Of a stretch of 58,978 nt of DNA, positions 34,736 through 43,629 are shown piece by piece. The translations under genes were made by a program, and so were the position numbers. Source of the DNA: an uncultured Oscillospiraceae bacterium (lineage in GTDB: Bacteria; Bacillota; Clostridia; Oscillospirales; Oscillospiraceae); contig CAKTQR010000013.1 in assembly GCA_934597175.1 (NCBI GenBank), forward strand, positions 1-58,978, written 5' to 3'. Each line of letters opens with the position of its first letter. Within the stretch, counting starts at the first letter, position 1. Below the pieces are notes generated by a model, which searched no databases, had not been told where the DNA came from, and worked only from the letters and a program-made list of their open reading frames with translations.

Positions 34736-35584
34736 TTACTCCACCACTTCGAATTCTTTTACGACATAGATCTGGACAAGGGCGTTAAGGTCGCAGCCGG
34801 GCTCTATGATGCCGTACTCGACCTGGCCTCCGGCCTCGGTCTGCACTGCGCTTATCGTGCCGATGACAAGTCCCTGCGGGAACGCACCGCCTGCGCCAGA
34901 GGTCATGACCGTGTCGCCTGTGAATATCTGTGCGCCGTCGGCAAGGTAGGTCATCTTGGCGCTGCCCTCCTGCATGAGGGCAAAGTCGCCGACCATCATG
35001 CCGGCAGAGCCGTTTTCGGACACAAATGCGCCGATGTTGGAATTTATATCGATGACCGTTCTCACGGTCGCCCAGCTAGTCCCGACCTCGACGACCTGGC
35101 CGACCAGAACGCCGTACTCGGTTATGACGCTGTCGCCGACGGCGATATCGCTGCTCGAGCCCTTGCTGATGTTAAACGAGCTTGACCAGTTGGAGCTTGT
35201 CCACGAGATGACCTTAGCAGGCTCAAGCGTCATGTCGCTGTGCTTTTCCTTAAAGTCCAGCAGCTTGCGCAGGCGGGCATTCTCCTCAACAGCTGACTTG
35301 CCGTTACGGGCCTCCTCCTGAGCTTCGGTCAGCGCCTCACGCAGACGCTCGTTCTCGGCCTGAAGCTGGTCGTACTCATAGATATAGCCGTAAAGGCCCT
35401 CGAGCCACTCCGCCATGGAGCTGACTATTCTCTGCACGGGTGCTTTCACCGCTCCGGTGATGTTCTGCACCAAACCTGCGTTGCCCTTTAGAAGATAAGA
35501 GCTCACGCCGGCGATGAGTGCGATGACCAAAACTATCGCTCCGAGCTTTATTCCGTTTTTCTTAAGATACCGTTTTACATTCAC
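34736..35584 (-). CDS. mreC: Rod shape-determining protein MreC
   Basis: A 282-residue protein: N-terminal membrane anchor (about 15-33), a coiled coil (about 72-107), and the double beta-barrel periplasmic domain with PAKVISWTSSNW and TSGAGGAFPQGLVIGTI. It assembles the elongation machinery. It starts with GTG in a GTGA overlap with maf. Confidence 0.96.
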   Translation of the reverse strand: MNVKRYLKKNGIKLGAIVLVIALIAGVSSYLLKGNAGLVQNITGAVKAPVQRIVSSMAEWLEGLYGYIYEYDQLQAENERLREALTEAQEEARNGKSAVEENARLRKLLDFKEKHSDMTLEPAKVISWTSSNWSSSFNISKGSSSDIAVGDSVITEYGVLVGQVVEVGTSWATVRTVIDINSNIGAFVSENGSAGMMVGDFALMQEGSAKMTYLADGAQIFTGDTVMTSGAGGAFPQGLVIGTISAVQTEAGGQVEYGIIEPGCDLNALVQIYVVKEFEVVE

Positions 35585-36153
35585 AACAGACGCACTCCAA
35601 TTTGTTTAAGCATTTGACCGAGCAGGCACAGCGGCAGCCCGACAACATTGAAATAGTCACCGTCGATCTTTTTGACCATGAGCGACGCCATGCCCTGTAT
35701 GCCGTAAGCTCCGGCCTTGTCCATGGGCTCGCCCGTGGCGATATAGGCGTTTATCTCGTCGTCACTGAGCTTGCGAAACTCCACCTTCGTGCACTCGGCG
35801 CAGCTTAGAGTCTCGCCGCCTTTTATGAGCGTTATGCCGGTGTAGACCTCGTGGGTCTTGCCGGACAGCGCCTTGAGCATTTTAAACGCTTCTTCCTCAC
35901 TGTGCGGCTTACCGAGCACCTTTCCGTCTGCCCACACGATGGTGTCGGCAGCGATGATGACGGTTTCTCCGTCAAATTTCTCGGCGACCTCCCGTGCCTT
36001 TGCGCCGGAAAGGCTCTTTACTATCTCGCTCGGAGGCAGCCCCGCCTCGGTCTTTTCCTCACCCTGAGCCGGGCACACCTCAAAATCCTTAACGCCGATG
36101 ACCGAGAGCAGCTCTCTGCGTCTCGGCGAGCCGGATGCCAAAACAATTTTCAT
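35581..36153 (-). CDS. maf: Maf-family nucleotide pyrophosphatase
   Basis: A 190-residue Maf protein: ASGSPRRREL near the start, AADTIVWADG in the middle, KAGAYGIQG and GDYFNVVGLPL at the end. The family hydrolyses dTTP, UTP or modified nucleotides and is linked to septum control. The ATG at 36153 lies one nt after the U32 stop; an in-frame TTG at 36162 would be within that gene. Confidence 0.95.
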   Translation of the reverse strand: MKIVLASGSPRRRELLSVIGVKDFEVCPAQGEEKTEAGLPPSEIVKSLSGAKAREVAEKFDGETVIIAADTIVWADGKVLGKPHSEEEAFKMLKALSGKTHEVYTGITLIKGGETLSCAECTKVEFRKLSDDEINAYIATGEPMDKAGAYGIQGMASLMVKKIDGDYFNVVGLPLCLLGQMLKQIGVRLL

Positions 36154-36154
36154 A

Positions 36155-38242
36155 TCAGTCAACGCCTCTGTAATACAAACCTCTTGTGAGGTCGTTCGGT
36201 CTGTAATCGCCCTCGCCCTTGAAGCTCTTTGCGACCTCGACGCACTCCTTTGCGCCCTCAGTCGTGAACATCAGGCGAACGCCCCAAAGCCCCGCACCGT
36301 AGATATCGTCACGCTTGTCGGCGAGGTAGAGCTTCTTGGAATTGAAAATAACATTGCGGTGCTCAAACTCACGCATCACGGGGAACACCGAGCCCATGCG
36401 GTCGGACAGCTGCGAGGGATTCTGGCAGGTGCACCTGCCCTCGCTGCGGCTTATGATGCACTGATCGGAGACCATGAGCGGCAGTCTGCCGTAAACGATG
36501 AGCTCCGTGTCGATGCTCTTTGCCATGTCACGCACCTGCGCCATACGCAGCTCGAACGATGCCGTGGCGGACATGAAATCCATCTGCCGCACCATGTCCA
36601 AGGTGTAGGAATTAAAAACATTCATGCCGAAGTCGGCTCTGATCTTCATATGCGCCTTGCGGGCAAGCTTCACATGGCCTATATTGCCCACGAGCGCCTG
36701 CTCAACGCCCTGCTCCTTGAGATCACGCAGCATGTTGAACACCGTCCTCACCTGATCGTCTGTTATGACCCTCGGCAGCACGGCGACGACGGTCGTGCCG
36801 TTCTCAACAAAGGGCTTTACAGGCTCCATGCTTTCGTGCAGCACCTCAACGGGGACATAGAGAAGCTCGGGCTTTAATTCGGCAAGCTCCGGCGAGAGCT
36901 GAGCCGCCGTGCGCACCTGATAGATGGTCACGGGATCTTCTATCGGCGAAATGCCCTTGGGCTTTTCCGGCATGGGCAGCGAGCGGCGCTCGGGCGGCAC
37001 GGCACGAGCCTCGGAAAGGCTCTGCAAGAGCTTTCTTCTAAGCTCGTTCACCGTTGCAAGCGGCAAAAACGCCCCATGCTCTATTCTGCTCATTGCGTCA
37101 ACGCAGATATACGGCGTTCCGCCGGTTTTGTAAAACTGCTTGTTAGCCGTGTCGGCGCTCGTCGTCTGGCTTATGCCCTTTTCGGCGGCTTTTGCGGTGG
37201 CGTACACCTTGTGTCCGTCGTTATCCTCGGCGATCGCCTGCACGGGCTGACCGATCTTTGCGTCCATGACGAACTTCACGGGCACACGGCGCTCCTCACG
37301 GTCGATATACTCCCTGCGCACACCGGCAAAAAGCTTATCGGCGACCTTGTCATTATCGGTCTTAACGCCGAACATGTCCTTTTTATCGCCGTCAAAGTAA
37401 CCCTGCGTGAAGCCGTCACGGGAAAATGCGTCGGCGAGCATGGTGAGCTCGTCCGGCGTCGGCTCACGCTTTTCCTTTATTATCTTCGAGTAAATGCCCG
37501 TCACGAGGCCCGAGTACTCCGGGCGCTTCATGCGGCCTTCTATCTTCACACAGGCAACACCTGCGTCCTCAATTTCCTTTAATCTCTCGACAAGGCAGTT
37601 GTCCTTGAGCGAGAGCGGGTGGGTATCCGCCATTCTGCCGGGCATGGTGTACTCCATGCGGCAGGGCTGGGCGCACATGCCCCGGTTGCCGCTGCGGCGG
37701 CCTATAAGCGAGGACATGTAGCACTGTCCCGAGTGGCAGAAGCACAGCGCACCGTGGACGAATATCTCGGTCTCAATGGGTGAGTGCTTCGTGATAAACT
37801 TTATCTGCTCAAGCGACAGCTCACGAGCCAGCACTGCACGGGTCAGTCCCATCTCGGCTGCGGCTTCGACGCCAGCAAGATTGTGTATGCTCATCTGGGT
37901 GCTGGCGTGCAGCGGGATATCGGGGACGGCGCTTCTGAGCACCGACAAAAGCCCCAGATCCTGCACGAGTATCGCCGATGCGCCGAGGTCGGAGACCTTG
38001 CGGGCAAGCTCCGCCGCATTCTCCATCTCCCTGTCGCCGACAAGAGTGTTCATCGTGACATAGACCTTGCAGTCACGCACACGGCAGTATCTGACCGCCT
38101 TTTTGAACTCCTCCTCGTCAAAATTCTTCGCACCGCGACGGGCGTTGAAGATGCCCAGGCCCATATATACGGCATCTGCGCCGTTTTGCACCGCTGCGAT
38201 CACCGCTTCCGGTGATCCGGCGGGGGAAAGCAATTCGAGCAT
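36155..38242 (-). CDS. U32 family peptidase (RlhA/YegQ-like)
   Basis: A 695-residue protein. The U32 signature is present as EIFVHGALCFCHSGQCYMSS followed by GNRGMCAQPCR, the cysteines of which can bind iron-sulfur. A second domain (DUF3656/C-terminal) follows. Close relatives such as RlhA hydroxylate 23S rRNA cytidine, others degrade collagen; the rRNA role fits a single-copy housekeeping gene. I start at the ATG 38242, which is 7 nt after GAGG; the ATG at 38248 is too close. Heads the maf-mreC-mreD-PBP2 operon. Confidence 0.92.
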   Translation of the reverse strand: MLELLSPAGSPEAVIAAVQNGADAVYMGLGIFNARRGAKNFDEEEFKKAVRYCRVRDCKVYVTMNTLVGDREMENAAELARKVSDLGASAILVQDLGLLSVLRSAVPDIPLHASTQMSIHNLAGVEAAAEMGLTRAVLARELSLEQIKFITKHSPIETEIFVHGALCFCHSGQCYMSSLIGRRSGNRGMCAQPCRMEYTMPGRMADTHPLSLKDNCLVERLKEIEDAGVACVKIEGRMKRPEYSGLVTGIYSKIIKEKREPTPDELTMLADAFSRDGFTQGYFDGDKKDMFGVKTDNDKVADKLFAGVRREYIDREERRVPVKFVMDAKIGQPVQAIAEDNDGHKVYATAKAAEKGISQTTSADTANKQFYKTGGTPYICVDAMSRIEHGAFLPLATVNELRRKLLQSLSEARAVPPERRSLPMPEKPKGISPIEDPVTIYQVRTAAQLSPELAELKPELLYVPVEVLHESMEPVKPFVENGTTVVAVLPRVITDDQVRTVFNMLRDLKEQGVEQALVGNIGHVKLARKAHMKIRADFGMNVFNSYTLDMVRQMDFMSATASFELRMAQVRDMAKSIDTELIVYGRLPLMVSDQCIISRSEGRCTCQNPSQLSDRMGSVFPVMREFEHRNVIFNSKKLYLADKRDDIYGAGLWGVRLMFTTEGAKECVEVAKSFKGEGDYRPNDLTRGLYYRGVD

Positions 38243-38272
38243 ACTCATACCTCTACCATTTTAGATTAAAGT

Positions 38273-38302
38273 ATTATACCACAGACATGGCTATTGCTAC
38301 AA
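38273..38302 (-). promoter_or_regulatory. Extended -10 promoter of the U32-maf-mre operon
   Basis: Minus strand TTGTAG (38302-38297), 18 nt, TGG-TATAAT (-10 38278-38273). It overlaps the divergent promoter for the DnaD gene. Confidence 0.65.
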
Positions 38303-38322
38303 GTCAAATTTAATGCTATAAT
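38294..38322 (+). promoter_or_regulatory. Extended -10 promoter of the DnaD gene
   Basis: TTGCTA (38294-38299), 17 nt, TGC-TATAAT (-10 38317-38322). Confidence 0.75.
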
Positions 38323-38371
38323 GTGTGGAGCATGTAAACTTTGCATGAATTGTTGTTTTAGGAGTCGGACT

Positions 38372-39292
38372 ATGCCGGAAAAAGGGCAAAACTCAATAAG
38401 CACATCCGCTGCGGACAAGCTCATCGCCGCACACGACGGCAATGTTGCGCTTGTGTACATCTGGCTGTGCCGCTGCGGGGCGTATAACGCCGAGCGGGCC
38501 GCCCGTGAGCTGTGCCTGACGCTTGCGGAGGTAAACAGCGCATACGAAAAGCTTTGCAGAATGGAGCTTTTTGCCGAAAAGTCGGTCGAAAAATCCATCC
38601 CCCTGCCTGCCGAGGAGCTTCCGCAGTATACTACGGAGGATATAGTCCGGCGCACGGACGCAGACCCCGGCTTCAAGGCGGTGCTCGACGAGGCGCAGCG
38701 CAAGCTGGGCAGAGCGCTCTCGACCTCGGATATAAAAACGCTGTTCGGCATTTATGATTTTCTCGCCCTGCCGCCGGATGTAATTTTCATGCTGCTGACC
38801 TATTGCATCGACACCTTTACCGCAAAATACGGCAGCGGCAGGCTGCCCTCGATGCGCAGCATCGAAAAGGAAGCGTATTCGTGGGCGAATAAGGAGATAC
38901 TCACGCTCGAGCAGGCCGAGGAGTATATAAAAAATGCCGCCGAACGCCGCACAAAGCAAGGCGAGGTAAAGACCGCCCTCGGCATCACGGGAAGGCAGCT
39001 GACCCCGACGGAGACAAGGTATATAAACTCGTGGCTCGACATGGGCTTTGACATTGATACGCTTTTGGAGGCCTACGACCGCACGGTCACGAACACCGGG
39101 TCTTTGAAATGGGGCTACATGAACAAGATAATCACGAGCTGGCACGAAAAGGGGCTGCACACCGTGGACGAGGTCGCAAAACACGACAAGCGCCCGACCT
39201 CGGTCAAGCCCGCAAACGAGCATAAAAGTCAGGTCTCAAACGACGAGCTTGAGCGGCTGCGCTCAATTTACAAGAAGGTTAAAAACGGTTAA
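38372..39292 (+). CDS. DnaD-domain primosomal/replication initiation protein
   Basis: A 306-residue protein. The N-terminal region is a DnaD/DnaB winged helix-like domain (YIWLCRCGAYNAERAARELC). Two DnaD_2-like C-terminal repeats follow, each ending in the motif type INSWLDMGFDIDTLLEAYDR. In Gram-positives DnaD/DnaB-type proteins load the replicative helicase at oriC and restart sites. The ATG at 38372 is preceded by TAGGAG. Directly followed by a DnaI-like loader, confirming the role. Confidence 0.92.
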   Translation: MPEKGQNSISTSAADKLIAAHDGNVALVYIWLCRCGAYNAERAARELCLTLAEVNSAYEKLCRMELFAEKSVEKSIPLPAEELPQYTTEDIVRRTDADPGFKAVLDEAQRKLGRALSTSDIKTLFGIYDFLALPPDVIFMLLTYCIDTFTAKYGSGRLPSMRSIEKEAYSWANKEILTLEQAEEYIKNAAERRTKQGEVKTALGITGRQLTPTETRYINSWLDMGFDIDTLLEAYDRTVTNTGSLKWGYMNKIITSWHEKGLHTVDEVAKHDKRPTSVKPANEHKSQVSNDELERLRSIYKKVKNG

Positions 39293-39297
39293 CGCAC

Positions 39298-40269
39298 ATG
39301 GCATTGGACGGAAAGCTGCTGGCAAAGGCCAGAGAACAACTTGAACATATCCACGCAGACAATGTTGCCGAGCATTTTCTGCGGCAGGAGAAAATATACT
39401 CCCGTATACCGGAGATAGAGCGCATCGACACCCGCCTGCGCACGCAGATGACGGAGCTTGTCGGGCTCACGATAAGGGGCGGTGCGCAGCTTAACGAGGC
39501 GATAAAGACGCTTGAGGACGAGTCGCTCGAGCTTCAGGCGAAAAAGGCGGAGCTTTTAGTCGGGCACGGCTACGCAATGGATTATCTTGACGATATCTAC
39601 GCCTGCCCGAAGTGCCGTGACACGGGATATATAGGCGGCAAAATGTGCTCCTGCCTCAAGGCGCTATACAACGCCGAGGTCACCCGTGAGCTGGGCACGC
39701 TTTTAAAAAGCAGCGACGAGTGCTTTGAAAAATTCGACCTTTCGCTCTACGGCAGCGCCCGTGAGAGCATGGAGATAGTGTTCGACACCTGCCGTGAGTA
39801 CGCTCAGAGCTTTTCCGACCGCTCGATGAATCTCATGTTCCAGGGCGGCACAGGCTTGGGCAAAACCTTTCTTTCGGCCTGCATAGCCCGGGTCGTCGCC
39901 GAAAACGGGCACTCGGTGTGCTACGACACGGCGTCGAGCGCACTTGAGGCGTTCGAGACCAAGAAGTTTTCCCGTGATATCCAGACCGCCGAAAACGCCG
40001 CTGTTAAGGTCGAGCGCATGCTCGACTGCGAGCTTATGATACTCGACGATCTGGGCACGGAGATGCCCACGCCTATGGCGGTCTCGGCGCTGTACACGCT
40101 TATAAACACAAGGCTCGTCAACGGCAGAAAAACCGTTATCAGCACAAATCTCACTGATGCCGAGCTTTTAAAACGGTATAATGCGCAGATATGCTCCCGA
40201 CTTGAGGGCGAGTTCACGAAGCTCCCCTTCTTCGGCAGCGATATCCGCCTACTTAAAAAGGAGATATGA
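39298..40269 (+). CDS. DnaI/DnaC-like helicase loader ATPase
   Basis: A 323-residue AAA+ loader. It has an N-terminal coiled-coil region, a zinc-binding CPKC...CSC pair (about residues 101-120), Walker A GGTGLGKT and Walker B LMILDDLG, and a C-terminal sensor region (STNLTDAELLKRYNAQICSR). It loads the DnaB-type helicase with the DnaD protein encoded just upstream. Six bp separate the two genes. The only weak point is a poor ribosome binding site, which implies coupling. Confidence 0.94.
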   Translation: MALDGKLLAKAREQLEHIHADNVAEHFLRQEKIYSRIPEIERIDTRLRTQMTELVGLTIRGGAQLNEAIKTLEDESLELQAKKAELLVGHGYAMDYLDDIYACPKCRDTGYIGGKMCSCLKALYNAEVTRELGTLLKSSDECFEKFDLSLYGSARESMEIVFDTCREYAQSFSDRSMNLMFQGGTGLGKTFLSACIARVVAENGHSVCYDTASSALEAFETKKFSRDIQTAENAAVKVERMLDCELMILDDLGTEMPTPMAVSALYTLINTRLVNGRKTVISTNLTDAELLKRYNAQICSRLEGEFTKLPFFGSDIRLLKKEI

Positions 40270-40271
40270 CC

Positions 40272-41297
40272 ATGCAGCACGAAATTTTAAGCGAAATTCC
40301 CCTGCTCGACAAAAACGGCGATCTCACCGAGGCAGGCTTTGCGAAAAAGCTCCTGCCCGTCTACCGGCGTGCCGATATCAAGGCAAGCCCCATGCGCATC
40401 AAGGAATGGGACTACTACCTGATAAACAACGGTCGCTTCGCTCTGGCTCTGACCGTTGACGACAACGGGTATATGGGTCTTGACTCGATAAGCCTTCTCA
40501 ACTTTGAGGAAGGCTGGGAGATAACAACGAGCCCCATGTGCTTCATGCCGCTCGGTAAGCGCAAGCTGCCCGAGACCAGCGCCGTCGGCGACACGCTCGG
40601 CGAGGGCAAAAACTACAGCATTTATTTTAAAAACGACGGCAGCGGCGTGCGCACGCTCATCGCTCAGATGAAAAAGTTCGGCCCGGCCGGCTCACTCTAC
40701 GCAAAGGTGGAGCTTTTTGACGAGCCCGAGGAGAGCATGGTCATCGCAACGCCGTTCGATAAGCCCGGACATTTTTATTACAATCAGAAAATAAATTGCA
40801 TGCGTGCCAAGGGTGAGGTCACCTATGACGGCCGCACCTATGTGTTTGACCCCGAGGACAGCTTCGCCGTTCTCGACTGGGGCAGAGGCGTTTGGACTTA
40901 CCACAACACATGGTACTGGGGCTCGGCCTCGGGCGCAGTTGACGGCGTGCCGTTTGGCTGGAATATCGGCTACGGCTTCGGCGACACCTCGGCAGCGAGC
41001 GAAAACATGCTGTTTTACAACGGCAAGGCACATAAATTGAGTCAGGTAAAATTCAACATCCCCGGCAACGAAAAGGCGTTCCTTGAGCCTTGGACATTTA
41101 CTTCCGACGACGGCCGCTTCGAGATGGACTTTAAGCCCGTTTTAGACCGTGCCTCCTGCACCGATGCGCTGCTTATTAAGAGCGACCAGCATCAGGTGTT
41201 CGGCCTGTTCACCGGCAAGGCGGTGCTCGACGACGGAAAGGTAATTGAGATCAAAGACTTCCCCGGCTTTGCCGAGAAGGTCGAAAATAAATGGTGA
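40272..41297 (+). CDS. DUF2804 family protein
   Basis: A 341-residue protein of DUF2804: conserved LINNGRFALALTVDDNGYMG, SFAVLDWGRGVWTYHNTWYW and FGWNIGYGFGDTS. It appears to be a beta-rich soluble protein without a signal peptide. Its biochemical function is unknown; relatives are often near lipid or fatty-acid genes. I prefer the ATG at 40272, 8 nt after AAGGAG, over the ATG at 40266 that overlaps the loader stop. The same transcript carries the SCP2 gene. Confidence 0.88.
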   Translation: MQHEILSEIPLLDKNGDLTEAGFAKKLLPVYRRADIKASPMRIKEWDYYLINNGRFALALTVDDNGYMGLDSISLLNFEEGWEITTSPMCFMPLGKRKLPETSAVGDTLGEGKNYSIYFKNDGSGVRTLIAQMKKFGPAGSLYAKVELFDEPEESMVIATPFDKPGHFYYNQKINCMRAKGEVTYDGRTYVFDPEDSFAVLDWGRGVWTYHNTWYWGSASGAVDGVPFGWNIGYGFGDTSAASENMLFYNGKAHKLSQVKFNIPGNEKAFLEPWTFTSDDGRFEMDFKPVLDRASCTDALLIKSDQHQVFGLFTGKAVLDDGKVIEIKDFPGFAEKVENKW

Positions 41298-41309
41298 TCG
41301 GAGAATAAC

Positions 41310-41717
41310 ATGAAATTTTTAACCGAAGAATGGACAACTGAGTTCATCGCTCAGGCGAAAGACACCTTTGCCCCCGGCAAGACCCCCTCAAAGGTCACGC
41401 TTACGCTGTGCGAGTGCTACAACAAGGTGCCCCACCTCGGCGGCGACACCGTGTGGTACATGTACAAATTCGATAACGGCGTTTTGACGAGCGTCGAGCG
41501 TGGCATGGGTCGAGCAAACGCTCCCGCAGCCGACTACACCTCGGACGCAGACTACGACTTCTTCGTCAAGACCATGACCGGCGAGATGAGCACCGCCAAG
41601 GCTCTGACCTCCGGCAAGATAAAGCTCAAGGGCAACCTCATGAAGGCTCTGAAGCTTCTTGACACGCACAATCTCCTCACCGAGCAGAAAAAGCTCAACG
41701 GCAAGACTGAATGGTAA
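41310..41717 (+). CDS. SCP2 sterol/lipid-binding domain protein
   Basis: A 135-residue protein fitting the SCP-2 fold: small alpha/beta protein ending in MTGEMSTAKALTSGKIKLKG then NLMKALKLL, the family's C-terminal lipid tunnel segment. These proteins bind or transfer acyl lipids. It follows the DUF2804 gene by 12 bp and is the last gene before a terminator. Confidence 0.88.
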   Translation: MKFLTEEWTTEFIAQAKDTFAPGKTPSKVTLTLCECYNKVPHLGGDTVWYMYKFDNGVLTSVERGMGRANAPAADYTSDADYDFFVKTMTGEMSTAKALTSGKIKLKGNLMKALKLLDTHNLLTEQKKLNGKTEW

Positions 41718-41728
41718 TTTAACAGCAA

Positions 41729-41757
41729 AAAACTGCGGACGCTGTCCGCAGTTTTTT
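41729..41757. terminator. Bidirectional terminator
   Basis: AAAAACTGCGGAC (41729-41741), loop GCT, GTCCGCAGTTTTT (41745-41757). It separates the SCP2 gene from the convergent membrane-anchored protein gene. Confidence 0.9.
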
Positions 41758-41764
41758 TTGCGCT

Positions 41765-42331
41765 TTATCTGAAGTTGAAGTCAAAATATTCTTCGATGAA
41801 ATCCCTAAGCTCGTTCTCACCGGCGGTGTCGCTTATGTAGTCGAGATCCATGCAGTCAAAGGGCATGTACAGAATCGTTTTGCCATCGTCATTCGTGCCG
41901 ATCATTCTGATCTCCTCCGGGTAGAAAACTCCGGGCTCGTTCTGCAAAACTCTGACGAGCCAGCCGTTATGCTCGACCTTTGCCGCAGGCATCGTGTAGC
42001 GGTCGGCGTTCTTAACGGGAGCGGCAAGGTAATCAAACCCGTTGAGCTTGGCAAGCTGCTTTGCATACTGCTCGTCGGAATACTTGACGGTATACATCGT
42101 GCTCACGGCGGGGAAAAGCCCGACATCGTTTCTGACGGTAAAGCCGATATCCTCGTATTCCCCGAGGTCGCTTTGACTGAAATACACGGACTCGGCATAC
42201 TTGTCGGCGTAGCTCATGCCACGGTGAGTAATCGGAACGCCGTATATCATCGCCACGGCAAAGCCGATAACGCACAGCACCACGACCGCAATAATTATCA
42301 CTTTCCCGGTTTTCGGTTTTCTCTTCTCCAT
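41765..42331 (-). CDS. Membrane-anchored protein of unknown function
   Basis: A 188-residue protein with a basic N-terminus (MEKRKPKTGK) and one membrane span (about 11-31), then a soluble external domain of about 155 residues. I recognise no family. The composition (YF, acidic) suggests an extracytoplasmic folded domain. GGAGGTGC precedes the ATG. Monocistronic with its own promoter. Confidence 0.8.
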   Translation of the reverse strand: MEKRKPKTGKVIIIAVVVLCVIGFAVAMIYGVPITHRGMSYADKYAESVYFSQSDLGEYEDIGFTVRNDVGLFPAVSTMYTVKYSDEQYAKQLAKLNGFDYLAAPVKNADRYTMPAAKVEHNGWLVRVLQNEPGVFYPEEIRMIGTNDDGKTILYMPFDCMDLDYISDTAGENELRDFIEEYFDFNFR

Positions 42332-42361
42332 GCTGCACCTCCGTGGAGTTATGTTGTGCTC

Positions 42362-42390
42362 AGCATATCATGTTTATTTTGGCAGTTCAA
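42362..42390 (-). promoter_or_regulatory. Promoter of the membrane-anchored protein gene
   Basis: Minus strand TTGAAC (42390-42385), 17 nt, TGA-TATGCT (-10 42367-42362), an extended -10. Confidence 0.65.
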
Positions 42391-42409
42391 TGTTTTTTTG
42401 TTAACTTTT

Positions 42410-42457
42410 AGTAAACTAAAAAATGACACTCAAGATGAGTGTCATTTTTAGTTTACT
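42410..42457 (-). terminator. Terminator after rsmE, unusually long stem
   Basis: AGTAAACTAAAAAATGACACTC and its complement GAGTGTCATTTTTAGTTTACT pair almost perfectly over 21 bp (one bulge), loop AAGAT at 42432-42436. The stem includes the rsmE stop codon. Confidence 0.8.
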
Positions 42458-43184
42458 CCAAATTTCCGCCGGCGAACATGAGGGCTGTCAGGGCGACGAC
42501 GGGGGCGGTCTCGCAGCGGAGGATCCTTGCGCCCATCGAGCAGATGTGTGCGCCTGCCTGGCGTGCCGCTTCCGCCTCGGACGGCTCAAAGCCGCCCTCG
42601 GGACCGGTTATTATTGCGGCGGTGGTGAGCTCCTTTGCATTTTCAAGCGCCGAAGAGAGGGTTTCACGCTCGCCTGTCTCGTACATGAACAGCACGCTGT
42701 CGCACTCGGACGCTTCCTTGAGTACCTGCCCGAAGCCCGGCATCCACAACACGGCGGGGATGATGCCCCTGCCCGACTGCTTTGCCGCTTCCTCGGATAT
42801 CCTGTTCCAGCGCTCTAATTTCTTGGGCACGCCGTCGGTGCGCTGGATGACTCGTTCCGAGTCAAAAAACACTATCTCCGACGCTCCGGCCTCGACGCAT
42901 TTTTGAATGATGTAATCGGTCTTATCACCCTTGGGAAGGCCGCAGAAAATGCGCACCTTGACGCTCGGCTCGCCGGGACACGGCACGACCTTGAGTATCT
43001 CAGCCTCGGCTTCGTCCTTATCAGAGCGCACGAGCCTGCACAGATAGTCCGTTCCCCTGCCGTCGCAGATCGTCATAGCCTCGCCCGGGCGCAGGCGCAG
43101 AACACGGATATGCTCGGCGTCACGGCCACGGATGACCGCCGTTTTGCCGAAGCCATCGGTATCGCTTACAAAAAATCTTGGCAT
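42453..43184 (-). CDS. rsmE: 16S rRNA m3U1498 methyltransferase RsmE
   Basis: A 243-residue SPOUT methyltransferase: N-terminal PUA-like domain (FFVSDTDGFGKTAVIRGRDA and HIRVLRLRPGE) and a C-terminal knot with IITGPEGGFEPSEAE and LRCETAPVVAL. It methylates U1498 of 16S rRNA. The ATG at 43184 follows TGGAGGTG; the longer frame reads into the divergent promoter region. Confidence 0.96.
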   Translation of the reverse strand: MPRFFVSDTDGFGKTAVIRGRDAEHIRVLRLRPGEAMTICDGRGTDYLCRLVRSDKDEAEAEILKVVPCPGEPSVKVRIFCGLPKGDKTDYIIQKCVEAGASEIVFFDSERVIQRTDGVPKKLERWNRISEEAAKQSGRGIIPAVLWMPGFGQVLKEASECDSVLFMYETGERETLSSALENAKELTTAAIITGPEGGFEPSEAEAARQAGAHICSMGARILRCETAPVVALTALMFAGGNLE

Positions 43185-43212
43185 ATCTACACCTCCACGG
43201 AATTTTTTATTT

Positions 43213-43241
43213 ATTATCGCACATTCCGCACCCATTTTCAA
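43213..43241 (-). promoter_or_regulatory. Promoter of rsmE
   Basis: Minus strand TTGAAA (43241-43236), 17 nt, GATAAT (43218-43213). Confidence 0.65.
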
Positions 43242-43272
43242 GTGCGGGCATATAATGCCTCGGGTGAATGCT

Positions 43273-43443
43273 ATGGATGAAAACCTGAGCCTTGAGGGCT
43301 TTGATGCGGTGTGGCAGCGGGTCACCGAGCGCCGTGAGCCGGACATTGCGCCGGCAGAAACCGGCGCTCCCCGTGAACAGGCGGTCTGCCTAATTAAACA
43401 GGCAGAGCAAAGCTGCGCCGTGAGATTTATACCGCAAACCTGA
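43273..43443 (+). CDS. Small protein of unknown function (56 aa)
   Basis: A 56-residue frame starting MDENLSLEGFDAVWQRV and ending AVRFIPQT, with typical codon use of the neighbours. GGGTGA lies 5 nt upstream of the ATG. A TATAAT at 43251-43256 precedes it without a clear -35; an inverted repeat CCGCAC/GTGCGG (43226-43231, 43242-43247) lies just before. A terminator follows 9 nt after the stop. I do not recognise a family. The short length makes this a moderately supported call. Confidence 0.6.
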   Translation: MDENLSLEGFDAVWQRVTERREPDIAPAETGAPREQAVCLIKQAEQSCAVRFIPQT

Positions 43444-43451
43444 CAAATTAC

Positions 43452-43480
43452 AATCGGTGTATCACAATGCACCGATTTTT
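43452..43480 (+). terminator. Terminator after the 56-aa gene
   Basis: AATCGGTG (43452-43459) pairs with CACCGATT (43470-43477), followed by Ts. Confidence 0.7.
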
Positions 43481-43493
43481 CAAATTTTTCTTT

Positions 43494-43522
43494 TTGACAG
43501 TTGTGCATATTTGTGTTAAAAT
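43494..43522 (+). promoter_or_regulatory. Upstream promoter P1 of the 86-aa gene
   Basis: TTGACA (43494-43499), 17 nt, TAAAAT (43517-43522). Perfect -35. Confidence 0.8.
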
Positions 43523-43544
43523 GCCCTTGGTGTGTAATTAGATG

Positions 43545-43574
43545 TTTACAAAATGACCATTTGTGTGGTATAGT
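43545..43574 (+). promoter_or_regulatory. Downstream promoter P2 of the 86-aa gene
   Basis: TTTACA (43545-43550), 18 nt, TGG-TATAGT (-10 43569-43574). Flanking sequence matches the YhhN promoter at 22714-22742. Confidence 0.75.
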
Positions 43575-43629
43575 TATTGCATAACAAATTTTAAACATTT
43601 AACAATACAATAGGGAGGATTATTTTAGA

